Origin: Chloroflexi bacterium bin20
GTDB lineage: Bacteria > Chloroflexota > Anaerolineae > Aggregatilineales > Phototrophicaceae
NCBI GenBank assembly: GCA_002238485.1
Contig: MPMG01000001.1
Coordinates: forward strand, 310,001-374,000
Length of the DNA stretch: 64,000 nt
Reading direction: 5' to 3'
How positions within the stretch are numbered: the stretch's first letter is position 1; each line of letters opens with the position of its first letter. The position numbers and the translations under genes were made by a program. The notes below the pieces were generated by a model, which was given only the letters and a program-made list of their open reading frames with translations, was not told the origin of the DNA and did not search any database. This document shows positions 8,423 to 16,916 of the stretch, piece by piece.

Positions 8423-9430
8423 ATGGCTGATCGAGTAGCGCTGTATCTGCAAGACGCGCATCCGCTGAATGATGCAATCGCCTATGTGCAATATGCCGAA
8501 GAACGCGGCTTCGAAGCCGTCTGGCAAGCCGAAAGCCGCTTGGTGCGCGATGCCATTGTGCCCATGGCGGCCTTTGCTGCGACCACCTCGCGCATCAAAA
8601 TCGGCTCGGGCGTTATCAACAACTGGACGCGCAATGCTGCCGTCATCGCGGCAACCTTCCTGACCCTGGATGACTTGGCAGCCGACCGCATCTATTGCGG
8701 CATTGGCGCATGGTGGGACCCGCTGGCGGCAAAAGTTGGCATCACACGCAGCAGGAACTTGCTCGCCATGCGCGAGGTGGTTACCACTGTGCGCCGCCTG
8801 CTCAACCGCGAGCGGGTTACTTTTGCTGGCGAATTCGTGCAGCTCACCGATGTCGAGCTGGATGTCGTTCACGGGCGCAAAGAGCCGCGCAATGTGCCCA
8901 TTTATATCGGAGCGACCGGTCCCAAAATGATGGCGCTGACAGGCGAGATCGCCGATGGCGTCGTGCTGAACTACCTGGTTTCGCCCAAATACAACGAATC
9001 GGCCATGGCGCAACTGGAGATCGGCGCAAAACGCGCGGGCAAAACGGTATTTGATGTCGACCGCCCCCAGCTGGTCGTCTGCTCGGTGGATCATGACCGG
9101 GGCAAAGCGCTGGATGCCGCGCGCAAGCTGGTGACGCAGTATCTTGGGCAGCAGCCGCACATCATGAAAGCCAGCGGCGTCAGCCAGGATTTGCTGGACG
9201 AAATCGGCCAAGTGTTGACTTGGCCCGCCAGTGAAGCGCAGATCATGCAAGCGATGAAACTCGTGCCCGACGATGTCGTGCAGATGATCACAGCCAGTGG
9301 CACGCCAGCCGAATGCAAAGCCAAGGTGCGCGAATATATGCGAGCCGGCGCGACTTGCCCCATCCTCTACCCCCTGGGAGACGATGTACGTTTGATGATC
9401 GACACCTTTGCCGGGGGATTTTCCGAGTAG
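8423..9430 (+). CDS. LLM-class F420-dependent oxidoreductase
   Basis: 335 residues, luciferase-like TIM barrel of the methylene-tetrahydromethanopterin reductase (MER) type. [20 protein letters not shown] near the start, the [20 protein letters not shown] strand-helix unit and [20 protein letters not shown] are typical of F420 rather than FMN members of the superfamily. The position directly after the F420 biosynthesis genes and npdG supports F420H2 as cofactor. Substrate unknown. Confidence 0.85.
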   Translation: MADRVALYLQDAHPLNDAIAYVQYAEERGFEAVWQAESRLVRDAIVPMAAFAATTSRIKIGSGVINNWTRNAAVIAATFLTLDDLAADRIYCGIGAWWDPLAAKVGITRSRNLLAMREVVTTVRRLLNRERVTFAGEFVQLTDVELDVVHGRKEPRNVPIYIGATGPKMMALTGEIADGVVLNYLVSPKYNESAMAQLEIGAKRAGKTVFDVDRPQLVVCSVDHDRGKALDAARKLVTQYLGQQPHIMKASGVSQDLLDEIGQVLTWPASEAQIMQAMKLVPDDVVQMITASGTPAECKAKVREYMRAGATCPILYPLGDDVRLMIDTFAGGFSE

Positions 9431-9447
9431 AGCGCGGAGAACGGTTC

Positions 9448-10059
9448 GTGAAGATCCTCTGCGTCAGCGATACCGAAATGCCGCAGTTGCACAGCGCGGT
9501 CAACTTGCGCCGTCAATACAAAGACATTGACATGGTCATCAGTTGCGGAGATATGCCGCCCGCCTACCTGGAATACATCACCAGCATCTTGCAAGTTCCA
9601 CTCTATTATGTGCGGGGAAATCACGACGAGCGCTATCACGAAGAACCGCCGGGTGGCATTGACCTGCACCAGCAAGTCGTGCAGTATCGCGGACTGACCA
9701 TGACAGGACTGGAGGGCTGCATCCGTTATAACAACGGTGAAATACAATACAGCCAGGCGCAGATGCATCGCATGGTCATGGGATTGGCGCCGAAAATTCT
9801 AGCGAATCGATGGCTGCGCCGGCGCGGCATTGATCTCTTCGTTACGCATTCGCCGGCCCGCGATATTCACGATGGCAAAGATTTCGCGCATCGTGGTTTC
9901 GTCAGCTTTCGCAACTTCATGCGCTGGTTTCGTCCGCGTTATATGCTGCACGGGCATGTGCATACTTGGGACCGGCGCAAGACAGTTCGCACACAATACA
10001 AGTCCACCTGTGTCATCAATATAAATCCATTCACCGTGCTGGAATTGAACCCACTCTAG
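9448..10059 (+). CDS. calcineurin-like metallophosphoesterase
   Basis: 203 residues from GTG 9448, with a GGAGAA ribosome site just upstream; the frame extends further left but overlaps the LLM gene. Motifs in order: VSDTEMPQL, ISCGDMPPAYL, VRGNHDERY, FVTHSPARDIHDG and LHGHVHTWDRR. The fold is clear, but the first block is DxE rather than the usual DxH and the second is GDMPP rather than GDxxD, so the metal site departs from the standard. Its place between F420 and Mo-hydroxylase genes does not reveal a substrate. Confidence 0.8.
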   Translation: MKILCVSDTEMPQLHSAVNLRRQYKDIDMVISCGDMPPAYLEYITSILQVPLYYVRGNHDERYHEEPPGGIDLHQQVVQYRGLTMTGLEGCIRYNNGEIQYSQAQMHRMVMGLAPKILANRWLRRRGIDLFVTHSPARDIHDGKDFAHRGFVSFRNFMRWFRPRYMLHGHVHTWDRRKTVRTQYKSTCVININPFTVLELNPL

Positions 10060-10088
10060 GCGCAAGGCCAGCAGGAGGCGGACAAGGC

Positions 10089-11522
10089 ATGTGGCAAGCC
10101 TATCATAGTATAAGCAGCATTGACGAAGCGCTGGCTCTGCTGGATGAACATGGGCGGGCGGCGCGCATCGTCGCGGGCGGCACCGACCTGATCATCGAAA
10201 TGGAGCGCGGCCAGCATCCCCAGCTGCAAATCATCGTTGATATGACGCGCGTGCCGGGCCTGGACGATATCACGTTGGAAAACGGGTCTATAACGCTGGG
10301 ACCGCTGGTCACGCACAATCATGTCGTGGGCAGCCAGCTCATCCGCGACCAAGCCACTCCCCTGGCGCAGGCATCGTGGGAAGTCGGCGCGCCACAAATA
10401 CGCAATCGCGCCACCATCGCCGGCAACCTCATCACGGCTTCTCCAGCCAACGACACCATCACGCCGCTCATTGCTCTGGGCGCAGAACTTACTTTGGCAT
10501 CCAAGCGGGGCCAGCGCCGGCTTCGGCTCGAAGACTTCTACAGCGGCTTCCGACAGACCATTCTGCAACCCGACGAGTTGCTGCGGGCCATTCATATTCC
10601 CGCGCTGAGCGAGGGCGAACGTGGCATCTTCCTCAAGCTGGGATTGAGGCGGGCACAAGCCATCTCGGTGGTTGATGCGGCGGTCGTGATCAAACGCCAT
10701 GTCGATGGAATTGTGTGGGACGCGCGCATCGCTTTGGGCAGCGTTGCGCCCACCGTCGTCCGCGTGCCGCCTGCCGAAGATTTCTTGCGAGGCAACAAGC
10801 TGGCGCCCAAGGTGATCGCCGAGGCTGCGCGCATCGCCGGCAATTACCCCGCGCCAATCGACGATGTGCGTGGCAGCGCCGAATACCGCAGCGAAATGAT
10901 CAAAGTGCTGGTGGCGAAGGCGCTGCGGCGGCTGGCGGCGGACGAGCTCGATTCTGGTTTGCCCGCGCATCCACCTATGCTCTGGGGAGCGAATGGTGGC
11001 CGGGTTGGTTGTGGGCTGCCCGAGCCAATTGTGCACCGGCCTGACAGTCCAATCGAGAGTCGCGTCAACGGAATCGATGTGCGCATCGCGAGCGGTCAGC
11101 ACAAATCGCTGCTGCATTGGCTGCGCGATGATGTCAAGCTGCCGGGCACGAAAGAAGGCTGCGCAGAAGGCGAATGCGGCGCTTGCACTGTCTTCCTGGA
11201 CGATGTGGCGGTGATGGCTTGCATGGTCCACGCTCCCCGCGCGCACGGGGCAGATGTCCTAACCATAGAAGGCTTGCAAAATGGCGATGCCCTGCACCCA
11301 ATCCAGCAGGCATTCATCGACGCAGCGGCTGTGCAATGTGGATATTGCACGCCGGGCCTCTTGATGGCCGGAGCCAAGCTCTTGGACGAGTTCCCCCAGC
11401 CCAATACCGAACAGATCAACTATGGCATCAGCGGCAACTTGTGTCGTTGCACGGGGTATTACAAGATCCTCGAAGCATTCCACCAAGCCAGCGCGCGCAA
11501 ACTGCAAGCAGAACAAGGCTGA
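10089..11522 (+). CDS. molybdenum hydroxylase FAD subunit fused to 2Fe-2S subunit
   Basis: 477 residues. Residues about 1-275 are the FAD-binding (CoxM/XdhB-like) subunit: AGGTDLIIEMERG near 29 and the FAD pyrophosphate loop TIAGNLITASPANDT near 112. After a linker, residues about 318-470 are the ferredoxin-like CoxS/XdhC subunit, with GCAEGECGACTVF (about 357), QCGYCTPG (about 416) and NLCRCTGYY (about 449) for two 2Fe-2S clusters. ATG 10089 is used; the frame upstream overlaps the phosphoesterase. In most bacteria these are separate chains, and eukaryotic xanthine dehydrogenase has the order FeS-FAD-Mo, so this FAD-FeS fusion is unusual. The Mo subunit is two genes downstream. Confidence 0.9.
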   Translation: MWQAYHSISSIDEALALLDEHGRAARIVAGGTDLIIEMERGQHPQLQIIVDMTRVPGLDDITLENGSITLGPLVTHNHVVGSQLIRDQATPLAQASWEVGAPQIRNRATIAGNLITASPANDTITPLIALGAELTLASKRGQRRLRLEDFYSGFRQTILQPDELLRAIHIPALSEGERGIFLKLGLRRAQAISVVDAAVVIKRHVDGIVWDARIALGSVAPTVVRVPPAEDFLRGNKLAPKVIAEAARIAGNYPAPIDDVRGSAEYRSEMIKVLVAKALRRLAADELDSGLPAHPPMLWGANGGRVGCGLPEPIVHRPDSPIESRVNGIDVRIASGQHKSLLHWLRDDVKLPGTKEGCAEGECGACTVFLDDVAVMACMVHAPRAHGADVLTIEGLQNGDALHPIQQAFIDAAAVQCGYCTPGLLMAGAKLLDEFPQPNTEQINYGISGNLCRCTGYYKILEAFHQASARKLQAEQG

Positions 11523-11525
11523 ATC

Positions 11526-13280
11526 ATGGACCGTACAGTGCCCAAGTCTGGCAACGATAACATTGAGCTGTATATGCGCACTTATTATTCGCTGCTGCGC
11601 TCCAGCGATGCTATTGAAATTGATACGCTGGTAGAGAGCCATGTGGCGATGAACTCGTCGCTGCACGAAGGCGCCGGCTCCCTCGAGATCGATGCCTCGG
11701 CGCTGATGTACAGCGCGCTGCGCTTGCCGCCCTGCATCATTGATGTTACGGATGTGCTGGTAGGGCAGTTGGAGCGGGGATTTGTGGCCGCTGGTTATCA
11801 CGATATCGCCAGCTGGCAGCGCGTATTTTCCACGGGCAGACGCCGCCGCACGCACTTTGATGGCAGCAGCGCTCTGGCTGTTTATATCGTCAGCCGCTCG
11901 GATATCGACGATCTCACCCCCATGCTCACCGCGTATCAAATCGAGTGGAACAAGCTGCATGCGCGCTTGCAAAACCAGGATTTATGCGATTTGCTGCTGC
12001 GGCATGCCGAATGCAGCGACTTGCCTGACGAAGACTTCGCTGTGCTGGCAAAGGGCTTGACGATGGCGGTCAGCGATCTGCGCAGGCTGCAACTTCTCTG
12101 GCAAAGCGACTTCGTAGCCAACCTGCTGCGCATCAGCCGCCAGCGCAAGAGCATGACCTTGCGATTGATCGCCGGATCGCTGGCAGACTATCGGCGCGCC
12201 ACCGCCTCCTGGTGGAACGAACTTTGTGACGAACTGGATCAGGCGGGCATCGATCCTGGCGAACGACCCGTCTACTTCGTCTCCAGCAACACACATTCCC
12301 TCATCAACCTGCTGGCTGGTTTTGCGCGGCGCTATGAAGAAAGTCTGGTGCAGTATATTGAGCAATTTGAAAAAAGATCGCTGTTGACTGAGTACGAAGA
12401 CATCAAAGAAAGCTATCACAAGAGCACCGACAATTTTCTGTATTTTGTGTTGCGTCAGTATCTTTCCGACACCGGCAGCGGGACGCGGAATGACTTCGCG
12501 CGAGAAGAACATCGCCTAGGCATGCACCGTATGCCTAGCCGACATGGTTTCGAAATGGAAACACAGATCATCGAGCTGGGCAAGCTGGAGGCGCAGTGGT
12601 TCGATCCGCGTCTGGGCGATGCCGGCGACTTGCAGCGGCTGCGGCACAGCAATGCGCTCATTATCAATATCGACTATCCGCTGGGCATGTCGGCCTACGA
12701 ATTGCTCAGCCGGATTACGCAAGGCGTGGGCAGGCTGGCTGGGGTCTATGTGATGGGCAAAGCCGCGACATTGAACGGGCGCATCGGCGATATGATGATC
12801 CCCAATGTGATCCACGATGAACATTCGCAGAATACCTACCTGTTTCGCAATTGTTTTACCGCCCGGCATGTCCGCGCCAACATGCGCCACGGCAATGTCC
12901 TGGACAACCAAAAGGCCGTCACTGTGCGCGGCACTTTCTTGCAAAATCCCAATTATATGGATGTCTTCTACCGCGAGGGTTATACGGATATTGATATGGA
13001 AAGCGGTCCTTATCTGTCGGCGACGTATGAAGCTTTCCGTCCGCAGCGCCACCCTATGAACGAGATCGTCAATTTGCATTCGGTCGAATTCGATATTGGC
13101 TTCTTGCATTACGCATCGGACAAACCCATGAAACCGGGCCAGAATCTCGGCGCGGGCAGCTTGAGCTATGGCGGCGTCGAGCCGACTTATGCCGCAGCCA
13201 TCGCCATTTTGCGGCGCATCTTTGACAATGAAACTGAGCAGGTCGGCCAGACGCGCTTTGTGGCGCTGCCGGGCTTCTGA
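11526..13280 (+). CDS. uncharacterised 584-aa protein with nucleoside-phosphorylase-like C-terminal region
   Basis: ATG 11526 follows the fusion subunit by three bases. I do not recognise a characterised family; it may correspond to Pfam DUF6909 (from memory, unchecked). The N-terminal two thirds are helical, acidic and basic mixed, without membrane segments. From about residue 375 the pattern changes: IINIDYPLGMSAYELL, VYVMGKAATLNGRIGDMMIP, NVLDNQKAVTVRGTFLQNP and DIDMESGPYLSATYEA. This order (GxA...GDxxIP, then DMES) resembles purine nucleoside phosphorylase/AMP nucleosidase folds. Its place between the subunits of a purine-hydroxylase-like enzyme supports nucleoside or base handling. This is inference. 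Confidence 0.7.
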   Translation: MDRTVPKSGNDNIELYMRTYYSLLRSSDAIEIDTLVESHVAMNSSLHEGAGSLEIDASALMYSALRLPPCIIDVTDVLVGQLERGFVAAGYHDIASWQRVFSTGRRRRTHFDGSSALAVYIVSRSDIDDLTPMLTAYQIEWNKLHARLQNQDLCDLLLRHAECSDLPDEDFAVLAKGLTMAVSDLRRLQLLWQSDFVANLLRISRQRKSMTLRLIAGSLADYRRATASWWNELCDELDQAGIDPGERPVYFVSSNTHSLINLLAGFARRYEESLVQYIEQFEKRSLLTEYEDIKESYHKSTDNFLYFVLRQYLSDTGSGTRNDFAREEHRLGMHRMPSRHGFEMETQIIELGKLEAQWFDPRLGDAGDLQRLRHSNALIINIDYPLGMSAYELLSRITQGVGRLAGVYVMGKAATLNGRIGDMMIPNVIHDEHSQNTYLFRNCFTARHVRANMRHGNVLDNQKAVTVRGTFLQNPNYMDVFYREGYTDIDMESGPYLSATYEAFRPQRHPMNEIVNLHSVEFDIGFLHYASDKPMKPGQNLGAGSLSYGGVEPTYAAAIAILRRIFDNETEQVGQTRFVALPGF

Positions 13281-13302
13281 TTATCACGAAAGGGCAAGTC
13301 TT

Positions 13303-15528
13303 GTGCCAGCTCAAACAGGCTCTGTCATCGGCGAATCGATCAAGCGCATCGACGCGCGAGGCAAAGTAACTGGCGAAACGCGTTATCCCGGCGATATTGA
13401 TATCGAGGGGCAGCTGTGGATGCGCATCAAGTTCAGCGAGCGCGCTCATGCCCGCGTGATCGGTGTCGATGTGGCCGCCGCCGAAGCGCTGCCGGGCGTC
13501 CTGCGCGTCTTCACGAGCCATGATGTGCCGGTGAATGAATATGGCTTGGTCATCAAAGATCAGCCCGTGCTCTGTGGTCCAGGTGGCGACAAAGCCGGCG
13601 CTGATGTCGTCCGCTGCTATATGGATATGGTGGCGTTTGCCGTGGCCGAGACCGATGCGATCGCGAGCGAAGCCCTTGCGTTAATCCAGGTACATTACGA
13701 AGACTTGCCCGCCGTGTTTGATGCCGAAGAGGCCATGACTGCATCTGCGGCGCAGCTGCACGCCGACTGCCCAGACAACCTGGTGGCGCGTTACCGTATC
13801 CGCAGGGGGGATATGGCGGCTGGCTGGCGGGCGGCGGATGTCGTTGTCGAAGGCACTTACGAAACAACCTGGCAAGAGCATGCCTACCTGCAGCCCGAAG
13901 CCGGCTTGGCGTACATCGATGAAGAAGATCGCGTGACTGTCGTGGTGGCCGGGCAATGGACGCACGAAGACCAGGAGCAGATCTATCATGCGCTGGACCT
14001 GCCGCCCGAGCAGGTGCGCGTCATGTACCCGGCGATTGGCGGAGCATTCGGCGGGCGCGAAGATATGTCCGTGCAAATCGTGCTGGCGCTGGCCGCCTGG
14101 AAATTGCGGCGTCCGGTCAAAATCCAGTGGAATCGCGAAGAATCCATCCTCTACCACCACAAGCGGCACCCAATCAAAGTGCGCGCGAAGTGGGGCGCGA
14201 CCCGCGATGGCATGCTCACCGTCATCGAGTCTCAAGTCATCGGCGATGCCGGCGCCTACAATTACACTTCCAACAAGGTGCTGGGCAACGCGCATCTGAC
14301 AGTTAGCGGACCCTACGAAGTCGACAACATTCACATCGACACTTGCGCCGTCTATACCAACAACATCCCTTCTGGCGCATTTCGTGGTTTTGGCGCTCCT
14401 CAAGGACTGCTGGCGGCGGAAGGGCAAATGAATCGGCTGGCGGCGGCGCTGAACATGGATCCGCTGGAGATCCGCCTCAAGAACAGCATCCGCGAGGGCA
14501 GCATGGGCTCGGTGGGCACGCCATTCCCGCCCGGCGTCAGCATGCCGCACGTGTTTGAAGCCTGCGGAACAGAATCATGGTGGCGCCAGGGAAAAGCGGG
14601 CTGGCAGCTGCAATCGCCCTCACAACCGTCCGACAGCAGCAAAGTGCGTGGGCGCGGCCTGGCGGGCGGCTTCAAAAATATTGGCTTCGGCTTTGGCTTC
14701 CCTGAGCATTGCTGGGCGGGCATAGAGCTGCAGGGCAGCGCCGAGATTGAGCGCGTCATTTTGTACCATGCCGGCGCTGATGTGGGGCAGGGCGCGCACA
14801 CGGCATTGATGCAGATGGCGGCTGACGCGGTGGGCCTGCCTTTCGAGCGCGTGCAGCTGGTCGCATCCGATACGGCAACATCCGGCTCATCGGGCAGCGC
14901 TTCGGCATCGCGCCTGTCGTTCATGTCGGGCAATGCCATACGCGGCGCGGCTGAGCTCGCCCTGCGCAAATGGCAAGATGAAGAACGTCCCGCCAAAGCC
15001 GAGTTCATGTATCATCCGCCGGGGACGACATCTTTCGACGCGCAGACCGGCTATGCCAGGCCCAACTTCGCTTATGGCTATGTCGCCGAGGCGGTCGAGG
15101 TAGAGGTCGATATCGAAACGGGGCAGGTGCAGTTGCTGGAGGTCGTCTGCGCCAACGATGTGGGCAAGATCATCAACCGGCAGCAGCTCGAGGGGCAAAT
15201 TGAAGGCGCGGTCGTACAAGCGCAAGGCTACGCGCTGATGGAATACCTCGTCTCTCGCGACGGGCGCATCCTGAATCCCTATTTGTCGACTTATTTGATC
15301 CCGACATCGCTGGATGTGCCGCCACGGGTCAAGTCGGTCTTGCTGGAATATCCCGACCCGATCGGACCATGGGGCGCGCGTGGCATGGCAGAAATGCCTT
15401 TCTTGCCTCTGGCGCCCGCTATCGCCGCGGCGATATATGATGCGACTGGCGTCTGGGTCGACTCGCAGCCATTTATTGCCCAGAAGGTTGTCAAAGCCTT
15501 GCGAGCGGCCGGGATCGGCGAGGTCTAA
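13303..15528 (+). CDS. xanthine dehydrogenase-family molybdenum-binding subunit
   Basis: 741 residues from GTG 13303, behind a GAAAGGG ribosome site; the frame also continues upstream into the previous gene, but homology starts at SVIGESIKRIDARGKVTGE. The aldehyde oxidase/xanthine dehydrogenase fold is clear: GGAFGGREDMSVQ (about 246), GAFRGFGAPQ (about 358, pterin contact), GADVGQGAHT, and GPWGARGMAEMP (about 690) with the catalytic base glutamate. It lacks the AYRCSFR loop of CO dehydrogenase, so CO is not the substrate. A purine or other N-heterocycle is more likely. It partners the FAD/FeS fusion at 10089. Confidence 0.9.
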   Translation: MPAQTGSVIGESIKRIDARGKVTGETRYPGDIDIEGQLWMRIKFSERAHARVIGVDVAAAEALPGVLRVFTSHDVPVNEYGLVIKDQPVLCGPGGDKAGADVVRCYMDMVAFAVAETDAIASEALALIQVHYEDLPAVFDAEEAMTASAAQLHADCPDNLVARYRIRRGDMAAGWRAADVVVEGTYETTWQEHAYLQPEAGLAYIDEEDRVTVVVAGQWTHEDQEQIYHALDLPPEQVRVMYPAIGGAFGGREDMSVQIVLALAAWKLRRPVKIQWNREESILYHHKRHPIKVRAKWGATRDGMLTVIESQVIGDAGAYNYTSNKVLGNAHLTVSGPYEVDNIHIDTCAVYTNNIPSGAFRGFGAPQGLLAAEGQMNRLAAALNMDPLEIRLKNSIREGSMGSVGTPFPPGVSMPHVFEACGTESWWRQGKAGWQLQSPSQPSDSSKVRGRGLAGGFKNIGFGFGFPEHCWAGIELQGSAEIERVILYHAGADVGQGAHTALMQMAADAVGLPFERVQLVASDTATSGSSGSASASRLSFMSGNAIRGAAELALRKWQDEERPAKAEFMYHPPGTTSFDAQTGYARPNFAYGYVAEAVEVEVDIETGQVQLLEVVCANDVGKIINRQQLEGQIEGAVVQAQGYALMEYLVSRDGRILNPYLSTYLIPTSLDVPPRVKSVLLEYPDPIGPWGARGMAEMPFLPLAPAIAAAIYDATGVWVDSQPFIAQKVVKALRAAGIGEV

Positions 15529-15550
15529 ACGCGCCCGCCAGCGCATTTCG

Positions 15551-15559
15551 TGTTATCAT
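15551..15559 (+). promoter_or_regulatory. putative extended -10 element upstream of yqeC
   Basis: TG at 15551 followed by TATCAT at 15554-15559 forms an extended -10. No good -35 box is visible. The same TGTTATCATTG string occurs in the fabF promoter region on the other strand at 23.2 kb. Confidence 0.3.
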
Positions 15560-15617
15560 TGCGACTGTCTAGGATGGGCTTGCTGCGGAGCATCTGCAGC
15601 GGGCGGCAAGGCGGCAC

Positions 15618-16916
15618 ATGCAGCTGCAAAAAGCATTTCATGTTGTCCCGGGCGATGTCGTCGCCTTTATCGGCGCGGGCGGCAAGTCGTCGCTGCTGGT
15701 CGGCTTGGGCTATGAATTGGCAGAGGCTGGCTGGCGCGTGCTCGCGACCACGACCTCGCAGCTGGCGACCGATCAGCTTTCGCTCTTCCCGCGCGTCATG
15801 TCCAGCCGCGTCGATGCGCGCGCCATCTCTCAGGCGCTGACCGATGATCAGTTTGTGCTGTTGCATGACGACATCCGCGCTGGCACAGTCTATGGTCCGC
15901 CGCTGTCATGGACGCGCGACCTGCTGGACCGCGTAGATTCCGATATTGTGCTGGTCGAAGCCGATCATGCGGCCGGCTTGCCTTTCAAAGCTCCCCGCGC
16001 CGACGAGCCGCAAATCCCGCTGGAAACCTCGCTGGTGGTGCTGGTGGCGTCTTTGAGCGCGTTGGGAGCGCCGCTGGATGAAGCGCATGTCTACAACCCA
16101 GCAGCGATGATCAATCGCTATGGCTTCGCGCGGAATTCGCCGGTGAAGTCGGCTTGGCTGGCGCAGGTGCTGCGTGACGAAACATTGGGCTTGCGAGGCG
16201 TGCCCAAATCGGCGCGAGTCCTGGTGTATTTGAACCAGGCGCCAGCGCGTGGATATGCTCGCGGACGCGCCAGGATGATCGCGCGATTGTGTTTGCAAAG
16301 TCCGCGCGTGCATGGTGTGGCGATGGGCTCGGTGCGCGGACTTGAACCGGTCGGCGAGCTGCAGCGGGCTGTTGGCGCGGTCGTGCTGGCGGAGAGCGAT
16401 GCCAGGAGCGTTGCGCAGACAACCGAACAGCTGATGCGCTCGCGCATAGACCACATCCGGGTCCTTACCGGCGCTGACGCTGCCAAAGTCCGCGCTGCTC
16501 TGAAGCCGCTGGGAGCAACGACAATTCACGACAGGACTTATCGCCGAGGCGGCGCGGTCACTGCCCTGGAAGCCGGATTTCGCGCGTTGCCAGCCCATGT
16601 CGCTGCGGCGCTGGTCGTGCCTGCCCATGGCAATTGCCTGACGCCAAAGCGCGTCTATCAACTGCTGACAGCCTATGCGCGTGGCGATGGCGAGTTTATC
16701 ACGGTAGGTGCTGGTCAGGGTGAAAGCGGTTCGGCAGTCGTCGGACGGCGACACTGGGCAGATATCACGGCGCTGCCCCGAGGATCCAGCCTTGGCGCGA
16801 TCCTCCAGCATTTCCATGACTGCATCGCCGTGCTCGACCAGCAGACCGGGTTTGCTGCGCCCAATGTCGAGGACCATGCATCTGGCGAAGGTCTGCTGTG
16901 GTTGCAGAGTCGCTAG
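15618..16916 (+). CDS. yqeC: YqeC-like hydroxylase accessory protein fused to degenerate MocA-like domain
   Basis: 432 residues. The N-terminal half matches YqeC, the putative accessory factor of selenium-dependent molybdenum hydroxylases: FIGAGGKSSLLVGLGYELA is its P-loop-like start, followed by VLATTTSQLA and IVLVEADHAAGLPFKAP. The C-terminal half (about 255-425) follows the MocA/MobA cytidylyltransferase pattern, but the signature is worn: VVLAESDARSV replaces VVLAAGxSxRMG, and LVVPAHGNCLTP replaces the LxDxP metal site. That domain is probably not catalytic. The stop codon is shared with the opposite-strand channel gene through the palindrome CTAG. Together with ssnA it points to a selenium-linked hydroxylase. 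Confidence 0.8.
   Translation: MQLQKAFHVVPGDVVAFIGAGGKSSLLVGLGYELAEAGWRVLATTTSQLATDQLSLFPRVMSSRVDARAISQALTDDQFVLLHDDIRAGTVYGPPLSWTRDLLDRVDSDIVLVEADHAAGLPFKAPRADEPQIPLETSLVVLVASLSALGAPLDEAHVYNPAAMINRYGFARNSPVKSAWLAQVLRDETLGLRGVPKSARVLVYLNQAPARGYARGRARMIARLCLQSPRVHGVAMGSVRGLEPVGELQRAVGAVVLAESDARSVAQTTEQLMRSRIDHIRVLTGADAAKVRAALKPLGATTIHDRTYRRGGAVTALEAGFRALPAHVAAALVVPAHGNCLTPKRVYQLLTAYARGDGEFITVGAGQGESGSAVVGRRHWADITALPRGSSLGAILQHFHDCIAVLDQQTGFAAPNVEDHASGEGLLWLQSR

Noticed and set aside
13303..15528. Selenocysteine or in-frame TGA in the Mo-binding subunit
   Set aside because: The frame is uninterrupted; selenium-dependent Mo hydroxylases use a labile selenium ligand, not selenocysteine.
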